Source: CAJGCS01 sp045589955 (GTDB taxonomy: Bacteria; Bacillota_I; Bacilli_A; ML615J-28; CAG-313). Taken from it: a stretch of DNA of 42,756 bases. Both the position numbers and the translations under genes were made by a program. The DNA lies in the NCBI GenBank assembly GCA_045589955.1, contig JAZNQD010000014.1, positions 1 to 42,756 of the forward strand. The letters are read 5' to 3'. Shown here in pieces: positions 35,264-42,756 of the stretch. Every line of letters begins with the position of its first letter. The first letter of the stretch is position 1. The notes beneath the pieces were generated by a model. The model saw nothing but the letters and a program-made list of their open reading frames with translations, did not search any database and was not told the DNA's origin.

Positions 35264-35599
35264 ATGAGTTATAAAACTTACAGTAAGGCAGAAGCTTTGA
35301 AAATTTGGGAACACGAATTCGGGGATGTTTTATATGCTTATGATTTTACAGGTAGAAAAGTAAAAAAAGATGATTATTTAGTTGAAAACCAAGTTGGTTG
35401 GGTTGTTTCTTTTATTAAACCACTTGCTCTTGGTGGCCCAGTTGATGAAGGTAATATTATTATTTTAAATCATAATACTGCTTATGAAAAAGCAGACAAC
35501 TATCCTGATTTTGAAATAGTAGGGGTTAAGTATCGTGCATTTCATGATGAAAAAGATGATTTTTACTATATTCAAAAGAATTTAGGAGATTTAGACTAA
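35264..35599 (+). CDS. Small protein resembling an HNH fold with lost catalytic His
   Basis: 111 residues. The stretch IKPLALGGPVDEGN then IIILNHNTAYEKAD follows the HNH pattern (H-I-x-P-L-x-x-G-G ... N-L ... N-x-x-K-x-D). The segment before it reads VVSF where active HNH enzymes have D/H-H, so the general-base His is absent. It may be a non-catalytic relative or a separate family with a similar fold. It is a single gene with its own promoter and terminator, and it is small and highly charged. Confidence 0.65.
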   Translation: MSYKTYSKAEALKIWEHEFGDVLYAYDFTGRKVKKDDYLVENQVGWVVSFIKPLALGGPVDEGNIIILNHNTAYEKADNYPDFEIVGVKYRAFHDEKDDFYYIQKNLGDLD

Positions 35600-35605
35600 A
35601 TAAGT

Positions 35606-35638
35606 AAAAGAGCAACCACTTTGTGGCTGCTCTTTTTT
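35606..35638 (+). terminator. Terminator after the HNH-like gene
   Basis: AAAAGAGCA (35606-35614) pairs with TGCTCTTTT (35628-35636); after one mismatch CCAC pairs with GTGG around a TTT loop. T-run follows. Confidence 0.9.
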
Positions 35639-35660
35639 AAAAATAAGAAAGATTAAAGTA

Positions 35661-35698
35661 GAGGAGAAGTAAAGAAAAGATTTCTTTACAAAGATATG
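35661..35698 (+). promoter_or_regulatory. Hairpin-bridged ribosome binding site of rsmD
   Basis: GAGGAGAA (35661-35668) lies 29 nt before the ATG at 35696, too far for normal use. A perfect 9-bp stem, GTAAAGAAA (35669-35677) with TTTCTTTAC (35681-35689), fills the gap. Once folded, the effective spacing from the Shine-Dalgarno core to the ATG is about 8 nt. A comparable arrangement is known for phage T4 gene 38. Confidence 0.5.
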
Positions 35699-36280
35699 AT
35701 AACCAATAACTCATATCTTTATACATTAATTATGAGAATTATTGCCGGGACTTTTAGAAGTCGAAAACTAGAAACACTAGAAGGATTAAAAACACGTCCA
35801 ACTTTAGACAAAACCAAAGGTGCTATTTTTAGTAGCATTGGTGGCTATCTTCCAGGATTCGTTGTTCTTGATGTATTTGGTGGAAGCGGTGCGTTAAGTC
35901 TAGAATCAATTAGCCGCGGGGCTAAAGAAGCATATATTATTGATAACAATATTGATGCTATTAATATTATAAAGAAAAATACCAAAAACCTTGGTTGTGA
36001 AAAACAAATGCACATTTATCATGGTACTTATCAAACTGTATTAGAGCGATTAAAAAATAAAAAATTTGATGTTATCTTTTTAGATCCCCCATTTCGCATG
36101 AAAGTTATTGATGAATTGATGGAATTTATCATTAGAAATGATATGTTAGAACCTGGTGGTTACATTATGGCTGAATATCCAATGGAAGATATTATCAATA
36201 AGTCTTACGAAGGCTATCGTGTTAAACTTTGTCGACGTTACTCTAGTAGCGAGATTATTATATTTGAAAAGGAGGATTAA
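35696..36280 (+). CDS. rsmD: 16S rRNA (guanine966-N2)-methyltransferase RsmD
   Basis: 194 residues from the ATG at 35696, or 182 from the ATG at 35732 where the universal family start MRIIAG begins. The SAM-binding motif is VLDVFGGSGALSLE and the catalytic motif IFLDPPFR. It methylates 16S rRNA in 30S subunits. I prefer 35696 because of the hairpin-bridged ribosome site; no ribosome site precedes 35732. The stop is 1 nt before coaD, as in the ylbH-ylbI (rsmD-coaD) pair of Bacillus. Confidence 0.93.
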   Translation: MITNNSYLYTLIMRIIAGTFRSRKLETLEGLKTRPTLDKTKGAIFSSIGGYLPGFVVLDVFGGSGALSLESISRGAKEAYIIDNNIDAINIIKKNTKNLGCEKQMHIYHGTYQTVLERLKNKKFDVIFLDPPFRMKVIDELMEFIIRNDMLEPGGYIMAEYPMEDIINKSYEGYRVKLCRRYSSSEIIIFEKED

Positions 36281-36281
36281 T

Positions 36282-36767
36282 ATGGAAAAAAGAATCGGTA
36301 TTTATCCAGGAACATTTGACCCCATTACAAATGGTCATTTAGATATTATTCAAAGAGGAATCAAGTTATTTGATGTTTTGTATGTTGTTGTGCCAAACAA
36401 CATCCAAAAGAACACATTATTTACTGTTGATGAAAGAATTGCATTATTGAAAGAAGTTCTAAAAGACTATGATAATGTTATCATTACTAAAACTGATCTT
36501 TTAACTGTTGATTTTGCGAAAGAAGTAGGAGCATTTGCCATGCTTAGAGGACTAAGAATGGTTAGTGATTTCGAATATGAACTTCAGCTTTCTGCAATCA
36601 ACAAAGCAATGAATGAAGAAGTTGAAACAATCTTTATTATGAGTTCTCATGAACTATCTTTCTTATCAAGTAGTTCAGTTAAAGAAATTGCAAAATTTAA
36701 TGGTGATATCTCAAAGTTTGTGCCTGATGTTGTTGCTAGAGCACTAGAAAACAAATTGCATAATTAA
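36282..36767 (+). CDS. coaD: Phosphopantetheine adenylyltransferase
   Basis: 161 residues. The penultimate step of coenzyme A synthesis, transfer of AMP from ATP to 4'-phosphopantetheine. The nucleotidyltransferase motif GTFDPITNGHLD and the C-terminal SSSSVKEI are present; RGLRMVSDFEYE is diagnostic. The ATG at 36282 has AAAAGGAGG just upstream. Its 3' end overlaps the convergent YlbJ-like gene by 24 bp. Confidence 0.97.
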   Translation: MEKRIGIYPGTFDPITNGHLDIIQRGIKLFDVLYVVVPNNIQKNTLFTVDERIALLKEVLKDYDNVIITKTDLLTVDFAKEVGAFAMLRGLRMVSDFEYELQLSAINKAMNEEVETIFIMSSHELSFLSSSSVKEIAKFNGDISKFVPDVVARALENKLHN

Positions 36768-37625
36768 ATATAAGAGAATGCTAAATATTGTGGAAAGAAA
36801 ACTGTGAACTAAACGGTATTTCAAATAATCCCCAATATTTAGCTTTTTTTGTTTTAAATAAATAAAAACTTGTAAAAGAATAGCAAAACCATGAAAGGAA
36901 ACTAAGGTCGAACAAAAGAATAAATAGAAGATTCCATTATAAAGATTAGAAATTATTTCTATTCCTGAAGTAATTTCTAAATATGCAAGAAGTGTTGGGA
37001 TTAAATAGTTGCTAGTAGGAAAAATAATGTAAATAACAGCTTTGCAAAGACTAGAAAGAATCATAGTAGCCAAAATATTTAATAACACGACAGGGAGTTT
37101 TTCGATAATATAAAAAAGATTGATTTGTCCTTTGTTTTCTTCGCTTACTCTTGTTTTTACCTTAGTACTTTTATTTATTATAATTGAAGACAATAATTGA
37201 CCGATTAATATTGGTATGCTATATTTTATAGAAAAAACAAATAGTAAGAAAAAAATTGAAATAAAAGAAGATGATCTAAGTAATCTTATCGTTTCATTCT
37301 TTGAAATTGTTCCTTTTTCATAAGCATTTGTAATTAGGATGGTACTTGTTGGATTACCAATGATAAAACTAATTACATATAATAAAAAAGATTCGTGGCT
37401 TTCGAAGTTGAATATTCGTTTGAAAATAGGAAATAGGTATTTAAAAATATTATTATAGTAGTAAAGAAGATTGCCAAGAAAATAAGAAACTGGAATTGAA
37501 GGTATAATTTTATTAGTCCATAAACACCATGTGTTATAAATATCATTGTTTACTTGTTTAATATTAAAAAACACAACTATAGATAAGATGAAAATAATAA
37601 TGGAAATGATCGAATTTTTAAACAT
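36744..37625 (-). CDS. ylbJ: YlbJ/SpoVV-like integral membrane protein
   Basis: 293 residues with about eight TM segments, shorter than the ~400-residue Bacillus YlbJ. Features of the family: a first half with IIPSIPVSYFLG and IIGNPTSTILITNAYEKG, and a second half with LEITSG and STLVSFHGFAILLQV. YlbJ (SpoVV) is needed for dipicolinate transport into the forespore in B. subtilis. In Bacillus rsmD, coaD and ylbJ are adjacent and co-directional; here ylbJ is inverted. Its start overlaps the amidase stop by 8 bp, so the two are one unit. The short length leaves function open. Confidence 0.72.
   Translation of the reverse strand: MFKNSIISIIIFILSIVVFFNIKQVNNDIYNTWCLWTNKIIPSIPVSYFLGNLLYYYNNIFKYLFPIFKRIFNFESHESFLLYVISFIIGNPTSTILITNAYEKGTISKNETIRLLRSSSFISIFFLLFVFSIKYSIPILIGQLLSSIIINKSTKVKTRVSEENKGQINLFYIIEKLPVVLLNILATMILSSLCKAVIYIIFPTSNYLIPTLLAYLEITSGIEIISNLYNGIFYLFFCSTLVSFHGFAILLQVFIYLKQKKLNIGDYLKYRLVHSFLSTIFSILLYLIMQFVF
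36780..36850 (+). terminator. Long-loop terminator of coaD inside the antisense ylbJ gene
   Basis: GCTAAATATTG (36780-36790) pairs with CAATATTTAGC (36833-36843) followed by TTTTTTT. The loop is 42 nt. The whole element lies within the coding part of the convergent gene. Confidence 0.6.
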
Positions 37626-38334
37626 TTGGAATAATTAAAGTTTGACCAATTTGTAATGTATCAGTAGATAAATTATTTGAACTTTTGATTTGTTCTAATG
37701 ATATATTATATTTTTGAGCTATTTTATATAAAGAATCATTGGCTTTAACATTGTATATAATCGTTTTAGGTGGAGTGTAGGGAACTTCTAAATAATTAGC
37801 GATTGCCTTAACAACAGCTTCACCAAGAACATTCCATTCTTCTAATAACCTTTTTGTATCTTTTTCGTCTGTTGCAAAGCCATATTCGATAATCATTGCA
37901 TTATTGAAAGGTGTTTGTCTTAGAATAAAATAATAATCTTTATTTGTTCTGCCAATTCTTGTATAAACGTTTCTTATTGGTAAGCCCTTTTCTTTTAAGT
38001 TTTTAGCAATTTGGTTTGGTAAGTAGTTTGTTCCTCTTATTGAGTAAATAATTTCTCCACCTTGATCATTACCACTATTAACATGATTTGAAATTAATAT
38101 ATCATTAGGATCAGTTGAAAGAGTTGAGATTAAATTTATGCGTTCATTGGGATTTAAAGTAGTGTCATTGTCTCTTACAAGAATACTTGGTATTCCTAAT
38201 TCATCAAAACGCATTTTTTGATACTGACTAATTTTGAAATTTATATCTTTTTCTTTAAAGAAGGCGTTACTTCCTCCTCCTGGGTCAAATCCTCCATGTC
38301 CTGGATCAATAATAATTGTCGGTAAGTTATTCAA
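37618..38334 (-). CDS. N-acetylmuramoyl-L-alanine amidase with LysM, no signal peptide
   Basis: 238 residues from a TTG start at 38334. This start is chosen because GGTGAT, the local ribosome-site style, lies just upstream; earlier TTG/GTG codons at 38346 and 38343 sit on or before that site. The Amidase_3 domain has zinc ligands H13 in DPGHGG, E28 and a His in SNHVN, plus the catalytic Glu in IIEYGF. A LysM domain closes the protein (about 190-238, NVKANDSLYKIAQKYNIS). Without a signal peptide it resembles mother-cell lysis amidases such as CwlC. It overlaps the YlbJ-like gene. Confidence 0.88.
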   Translation of the reverse strand: MNNLPTIIIDPGHGGFDPGGGSNAFFKEKDINFKISQYQKMRFDELGIPSILVRDNDTTLNPNERINLISTLSTDPNDILISNHVNSGNDQGGEIIYSIRGTNYLPNQIAKNLKEKGLPIRNVYTRIGRTNKDYYFILRQTPFNNAMIIEYGFATDEKDTKRLLEEWNVLGEAVVKAIANYLEVPYTPPKTIIYNVKANDSLYKIAQKYNISLEQIKSSNNLSTDTLQIGQTLIIPNV

Positions 38335-38349
38335 ATTTATCACCAATAT

Positions 38350-38378
38350 AATATATGTATTAATCTTATAAAATACAA
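38350..38378 (-). promoter_or_regulatory. Possible promoter of the amidase/YlbJ unit
   Basis: On the minus strand TTGTAT (38378-38373), a 17-bp spacer and TATATT (38355-38350). The start would lie about 10 nt before the TTG codon, so the leader is very short. A sporulation sigma factor could be used instead. Confidence 0.35.
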
Positions 38379-38401
38379 CATGAAAAAATAATCATAAATT
38401 T

Positions 38402-38430
38402 TTGACATTATGTTTAAAGTATGATATAAT
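38402..38430 (+). promoter_or_regulatory. Consensus sigma-A promoter of the small zinc-ribbon gene
   Basis: TTGACA at 38402-38407, exactly 17 bp, then TATAAT at 38425-38430 with TGa. Both hexamers match the consensus. AAAGGTGAT precedes the ATG at 38464. Confidence 0.9.
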
Positions 38431-38463
38431 ATGTTATGTAATAATATATAAAAGGTGATTTTT

Positions 38464-38805
38464 ATGTCTGATATTAAATATTGTCCAAATTGTCAAAAAG
38501 AAGTTGAAGCTTCATTAAAAAACTGCGAATGTGGTTATGAATTTTATATTAAAGAAGTTGAAGATGAAATTGCATCTTCTAATACAACTGTTATTGTTGA
38601 TAACGTTCCTGAATTTGTTTGGAAACTTATCGGCCTACTTTGTCCTATAGCCGGTCTAATTTTAGCTATCGTTTGGAGAAAAAAATGGGTTGAAAGATCA
38701 AAAATTTTATTTAAGTTTTCTCTTGGAATGATTATTTTCTTAGTAGTAGTTGCTGCGCTTGCTGTTTTTGTAACAATTGGCAAAGCTAATGGAGATATCA
38801 TATAA
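38464..38805 (+). CDS. Small zinc-ribbon membrane protein
   Basis: 113 residues. The ATG at 38464 follows GGTGATTTTT; an in-frame earlier codon at 38455 would overlap that site. An N-terminal zinc ribbon (YCPNC ... NCECG) is followed by an acidic linker and two TM segments (about 45-67 and 80-105). Such zinc-ribbon membrane proteins are common in Bacilli and of unknown role. Single gene with its own promoter and terminator. Confidence 0.8.
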   Translation: MSDIKYCPNCQKEVEASLKNCECGYEFYIKEVEDEIASSNTTVIVDNVPEFVWKLIGLLCPIAGLILAIVWRKKWVERSKILFKFSLGMIIFLVVVAALAVFVTIGKANGDII

Positions 38806-38807
38806 TT

Positions 38808-38830
38808 AAAGGTTGCTATGCAACCTTTTT
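38808..38830 (+). terminator. Terminator of the small zinc-ribbon gene
   Basis: AAAGGTTGC (38808-38816) pairs with GCAACCTTT (38820-38828), loop TAT, then T-run. Confidence 0.92.
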
Positions 38831-38865
38831 ATTTATGTTAAAATTTAAAAATATTAATGATTTCA

Positions 38866-38894
38866 TTGACATAATTTTTTTATTAGTATATAAT
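38866..38894 (+). promoter_or_regulatory. Consensus sigma-A promoter of the RHS-type gene
   Basis: TTGACA at 38866-38871, 17-bp spacer, TATAAT at 38889-38894. Both hexamers are perfect. AAAGGA lies before the ATG at 38929. Confidence 0.9.
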
Positions 38895-38928
38895 CGTACT
38901 ACCAAAATTATAGAAAGGATTTATTTAT

Positions 38929-40713
38929 ATGCGCATTTCAGAAAATTTTAATTTAGCTCAATCAATTATTTTTAAACAAAATAATGAACAGACAAATTCG
39001 TTTATTACAAATGATATGATTTTACTTCAGTGTAATATTTATGAAGATTATGAAGTAAATGAGAATTACAATATCAATTTACCTTTTTTAAATACTTTTG
39101 ATTCTGTTAAAATAAAATTAGCCCAAATTATTGATGTTGATGTATCTAATTTAACTTATCAAAGTTTATATAATCAGTTTTCAACATTAGATTCTAATGT
39201 CTTTTTAACATCTAAAACAATTAAAGTAACAACAGGTGAAACGATTAGTTTAAATATTAGCAATTTTAATTTAGATGCTATTATTAATACACATCGAAAA
39301 TTAAATGTTGTTTTATTTTTTGAATTTTGTTCTGAACCTTGTGAATTAGATGTTCAAAACATTTCATTTTCAAGATCATATACAGAAATATTCACTAATG
39401 ATACTTATTTACCTATTGATGAAAATAATGTGTTTAAGTTTAATTTAATAAATGGTACTACAACATTTAATGATACAGTATATGTATTTCATAATGATTT
39501 AATTGATTTTCCAATTACCTTTGGTCAGATGCACTTTGAAGCTCCTTTTTTTCAAACTAATTCCTTTTTTAATAATTTTTCTTTAAATTTTGAAGGATAT
39601 ATTGATTATGGATATGTTATAAATAATAATCATGAATACGTATTAACACACATTGATTTTTTTAATAATACAGGTACATATAAAAGATTTCAATTACTAG
39701 ATGATTTAGATGACGAAACAAAAGAAAAAATCGATAATATCAAAACTCAACAAGTAAATGAAGTTCGACAACAATTACACGATTGGAATGAGAAAACTTA
39801 TGGTAATAATCAAGAAATATTTGATTATAATGAAGAATTAATAAATAACTTAAATATTGCCTCAACCTTTTATATGGCAAAAAATTATGAAACTTCAAGC
39901 TTTATGCAAGATTATAGTATTCAAATAGAAAATGAGCATTTAGGTTACTTAACGATATATGAAAATGATGGAACTATATTCATGTATACTAAATATGGAA
40001 GTGATAATGTTGAAGATCGCTTTTTACATTTGTGTAAGGTTATTTACCCAAATGGCAAATCAATAAGTTTTGAAAATACAATGTATGAAGATGTTTCACA
40101 CTCACATTCCTATTACTATAAAACAACAAAAATCTTAACTGGAAATTCAGATGATGATATTGAACTAACTTGTGGAAATGGGGATAGCACAAGTTCAGAT
40201 TCTATAATCAATATAATTGATTTTAAAAATCATTATCGTAGAGTTGAATTTGATACTACATATGCGCTTGATGATAGTGGTAAAGGCTTTTATGGTGTTG
40301 AATACAAGGTAATTGATTATCAAAATACAAATGATTTGAAAATTCTAAAACATATTCGTGTGTATTTTGATGAAAATCGTATTGTTCAAGTAGATGATGT
40401 TTTAGCTAATATATTATATTGTGTTTTTGAAGATGTTGATAATCAAAATGAATATACAATTAAAAAATATTTTGGTATTCATGGTATATATAGCGGAGAT
40501 ATATTACTTTCATCTAAAGAATGTGTATTAGAACACGATAATATTTTCATAACAGATTCAATAAATAATGATAAAACAATATATTTGTTAGACAAATACA
40601 AAAATATAAAAGAAATTATTCATAATAATAAAGAGAGAATAAGCTATACTTATAATGATTATGATTTGCCAATCAATATAAGTACGTCAAAGTTAACAAA
40701 TAGAGAAATATAA
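38929..40713 (+). CDS. RHS/YD-repeat protein, N-terminal part up to an in-frame TAA
   Basis: 594 residues ending at a TAA (40711-40713). No signal peptide or TM segment is visible at the N-terminus. The sequence is Asn-, Asp- and Tyr-rich. Short YD-like phrases (YTKYGSD in the middle, ISYTYNDYD near the end) point to the RHS/YD family. The same reading frame stays open for another 2043 nt to the window end, with matching composition and clearer YD repeats, so this is probably the front of one much larger protein. Either the gene is broken, or the stop is read through, or the base is a sequence error. Confidence 0.75.
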   Translation: MRISENFNLAQSIIFKQNNEQTNSFITNDMILLQCNIYEDYEVNENYNINLPFLNTFDSVKIKLAQIIDVDVSNLTYQSLYNQFSTLDSNVFLTSKTIKVTTGETISLNISNFNLDAIINTHRKLNVVLFFEFCSEPCELDVQNISFSRSYTEIFTNDTYLPIDENNVFKFNLINGTTTFNDTVYVFHNDLIDFPITFGQMHFEAPFFQTNSFFNNFSLNFEGYIDYGYVINNNHEYVLTHIDFFNNTGTYKRFQLLDDLDDETKEKIDNIKTQQVNEVRQQLHDWNEKTYGNNQEIFDYNEELINNLNIASTFYMAKNYETSSFMQDYSIQIENEHLGYLTIYENDGTIFMYTKYGSDNVEDRFLHLCKVIYPNGKSISFENTMYEDVSHSHSYYYKTTKILTGNSDDDIELTCGNGDSTSSDSIINIIDFKNHYRRVEFDTTYALDDSGKGFYGVEYKVIDYQNTNDLKILKHIRVYFDENRIVQVDDVLANILYCVFEDVDNQNEYTIKKYFGIHGIYSGDILLSSKECVLEHDNIFITDSINNDKTIYLLDKYKNIKEIIHNNKERISYTYNDYDLPINISTSKLTNREI

Positions 40714-42756
40714 AATAATTATTTCAAAGATCGATTTAAAAATTGGACAACAAACAAGGCAACATTTGTGTTAAGAAATAGTAATGTTGGAAGTAATTAT
40801 ATCAAAGTAAAGGCACAGTCGTCATTAGCCCAAACTTTAAATTTAGAAGTGAATCATCGATATGAATTTATGGGGCATATAAAACCTCTTACATTAAATG
40901 TATATGGTGCCCTTAGTATAGTAGGTGGATATAATATACTTAATGGTGATACTTTAGAATGGCATGATATTAATTCGAGACATGACATTGATCTAACAAA
41001 AAATGACTGGTACTATTTCAATACTGATGGGTTTTTTATTCCTACTAATGCTACTGATATTGAATTGTATTTGGTTGTTGAAACAGGTGGGGATTTATAT
41101 ATTGATTATTTAATTCTAACCGATGATGATGGCAATAACCACATAAATAATTACAACTTTGATAATCAGTTGGAAGGCTGGGATTACTCAATCAAACCTG
41201 ATGTTTATGAAAATCCAGATTCTGGCTATTATGTTAGAGTTGATGAAGGTGGTTCTTTATTACAAAGTTTAAGTCTAATCTCTGGAAATACATACATTCT
41301 TAGAGGATTAATCAAAATGCAGATTCCTTCAAGTACATCAACATCGTCTATTGAATTAGATGTAAGTTATCAAACTGATGAGGAACATCATGAAAAAAGA
41401 ACCATTATTTTAAATCATAATATCGATGGTTGGTATGAGTTTACGAGTGATCCTTTAGAGATACCAATAAACGCAACCCAAATTGTAGGTGAGGTTAAGT
41501 TATTAAGTAATGATGTTGTATATGTTAAAGAACTTAATATATCTAATGAAAATATAAAATATAGTAATTTAATCGAAAACGGGATTTTTCAAAATGGACA
41601 AAATGATATAAATACAGATCCAATCTATTCCAATAATAAATTCATTGTTTCTGATAGTAATATTATAGTTATACCAAGTAATCCAGACAATGATAAATGT
41701 AGTATTTATGGTAACAATGTGTTAAAAATCTATGGAGAAAGACACAATAGTTATTCTCCTAGAACTGTTTATCGAGAAATAAACACAAGTGGCAAAAAAG
41801 GCGATGTTATTAATGCAAGTGTTTTAATAAAGTATAATGAAAGTACTAAAGAAAAACTAAACTTCTTTATTAAAGTATACGATAATACTAATAATTATGA
41901 AGAATATAAAGTAAACCCAACACCTAACTTTAAATACTACCAATTATTAACAAATCAAATTATCACCAAGAATAACTATCAGAAAATTATTATTGGTATT
42001 AGTTACACAGGCTTAAATGATATTTTTGTCACTGGGTTTGAATTTTATAAAAACAATAATGCTAGTAGTTATTCTTATGATGAGCTATTAAATATAGTCA
42101 AAAAAGATGAATCTATTATAATTTATGATGATAATCTAAGAGTTAAAAAAGTAATTGATCAAAGAGGACAAGTAAATATTCTAAAATATGATCAATGTCA
42201 TATTATAAAGCAATCTGATTTATATGGTAATGTTTATTATGCTGATTACCAAGATAGTAGAAAAACAAATGAACAATATAGGTTTGTAGATGATGAAACG
42301 TTGTCAAACAATTATATATATGATGATAACTTTGAAACAAATGATAGATTAATGGTTAAATTTAAAAATGAATTTAACAATGAAACAAGTTATTTATATG
42401 ATTATTTATATCGTGTCAAAAAAATAATATCACCAAATGAACATAATATCACAAATACCTATAACAATATGGATCAACTTACTAAAGTTGAATCAAATAT
42501 CCAAACATCATATCAAAATATTTTAAATTATGGCACTAATAATAAACTAAAGAGTATAATACCAGGTAATGAAACAAATGGTAATGATGAAACAAATGAT
42601 AATGATAATGTTGCTTATCAGTATGAATATGATGATTTAAATAGAATATTAGAAATAAGTCTTTATGATAATATCTTATATAAGTATACTTATAATAATA
42701 TGGGTTTAGTAGTAACTTTACAAGTTAATGACTGTATTTATAAATATACCTATGAT
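40714..42756 (+). pseudogene. Continuation of the RHS/YD-repeat protein, in frame, open at window end
   Basis: 681 sense codons without a stop, in the same frame as the upstream part, running off the window. It has no ribosome site or plausible own start; the first ATG (40870) falls inside a domain. Two or three repeats of a beta-sandwich, carbohydrate-binding-like module follow the stop: NNYFKDRFKNW, then NNYNFDNQLEGW, and NLIENGIFQNG. YD repeats follow, for example YDYLYRVKKI, YEYDDLNRILEIS and YKYTYNNMG. Typical RHS proteins carry a long YD shell and a C-terminal toxin or variable domain, which would lie beyond the window. Called pseudogene because of the interrupting TAA; it could be intact if that stop is an error or is read through. 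Confidence 0.7.

Noticed and set aside
35669..35689. Hairpin before rsmD as a terminator
   Set aside because: It is AT-only apart from one G-C pair at each end region and has no T-run after it; a strong terminator already lies at 35606-35638.
36156..36281. Longer coaD reading starting at 36156
   Set aside because: The extra 42 residues overlap rsmD in another frame; the real CoaD start MEKRIGIYPG follows AAAAGGAGG at the ATG at 36282.
1..42756. Mycoplasma-type genetic code (TGA as Trp)
   Set aside because: TGA ends genes in positions set by overlaps (1631-1633, 15481-15483), and Trp is encoded by TGG throughout.
40714..42756. Non-coding stretch after the RHS-type gene
   Set aside because: Codon by codon it is fully open in the same frame as the upstream part, with YD-repeat content, so it is coding-derived.
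40870..42756. Independent downstream gene starting at the ATG at 40870
   Set aside because: The codon lies inside the first carbohydrate-binding-like module and has no ribosome site or promoter.

Overview
The window comes from an AT-rich chromosome of a walled, low-GC Gram-positive bacterium. The best guess is an uncultured gut-type member of the Bacilli or Erysipelotrichia near the Mollicutes branch. This rests on strong AT bias, AAGGAGG and GGTGAT ribosome sites, consensus sigma-A promoters (often with an extended -10), many lipobox lipoproteins and SipW/TasA-type surface genes. A lysA gene, a cell-wall amidase and a YlbJ-type protein point to peptidoglycan and an endospore-forming ancestry. 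TGA is a normal stop (for example the histidine kinase ends ATGAGTGA into the next gene), so the Mycoplasma code does not apply. I see no tRNA, rRNA, CRISPR array, prophage or insertion sequence.

Layout. 230-4445: a tightly packed operon of sensor kinase, response regulator, InlB-repeat lipoprotein and metallo-beta-lactamase-fold hydrolase. 4554-16632: the most interesting part, one long operon with a strong promoter, an 11-bp dyad over the -35 box and a hairpin at the predicted +1. It encodes two related proteins with SipW-dependent signal peptides, their signal peptidase, a four-TM McrB-like AAA+ ATPase on a Gly-rich tether, a zinc-ribbon protein resembling DUF2357 McrB partners, an ABC transporter, a beta-helix membrane-anchored protein and a repeat-rich lipoprotein. 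16689-19577: typA and two small unknown genes. 19603-25629: an operon of DUF1538 membrane protein, two P-II-like proteins, SPFH/zinc-ribbon and zinc-ribbon membrane proteins (YdjI/YdjG-like), asparagine synthetase AsnA and an acidic lipoprotein. 25634-27459: three related small exported proteins. 27488-35190: alpha/beta hydrolase, diacylglycerol-kinase-like enzyme, dut, lysA and a heterodimeric ABC exporter. 35208-36850: a degenerate HNH-like protein, rsmD and coaD. 36744-38378, minus strand: an amidase lacking a signal peptide and a YlbJ-like protein. 38402-end: a small zinc-ribbon membrane protein, then a giant RHS/YD-repeat gene interrupted by one in-frame TAA and running off the window.

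The candidate undescribed system is the 4.6-16.6 kb operon. My inference is a surface-fibre or matrix assembly machine: SipW processes two TasA-like subunits; the beta-helix protein and lipoprotein form the surface scaffold; the ABC transporter and a membrane-tethered McrB-type motor with its zinc-ribbon partner power export, assembly or remodelling. The domains are readable from the sequence, but the joint function is a hypothesis. The neighbouring two-component operon carries the same InlB-type repeats and may sense or regulate the same surface.
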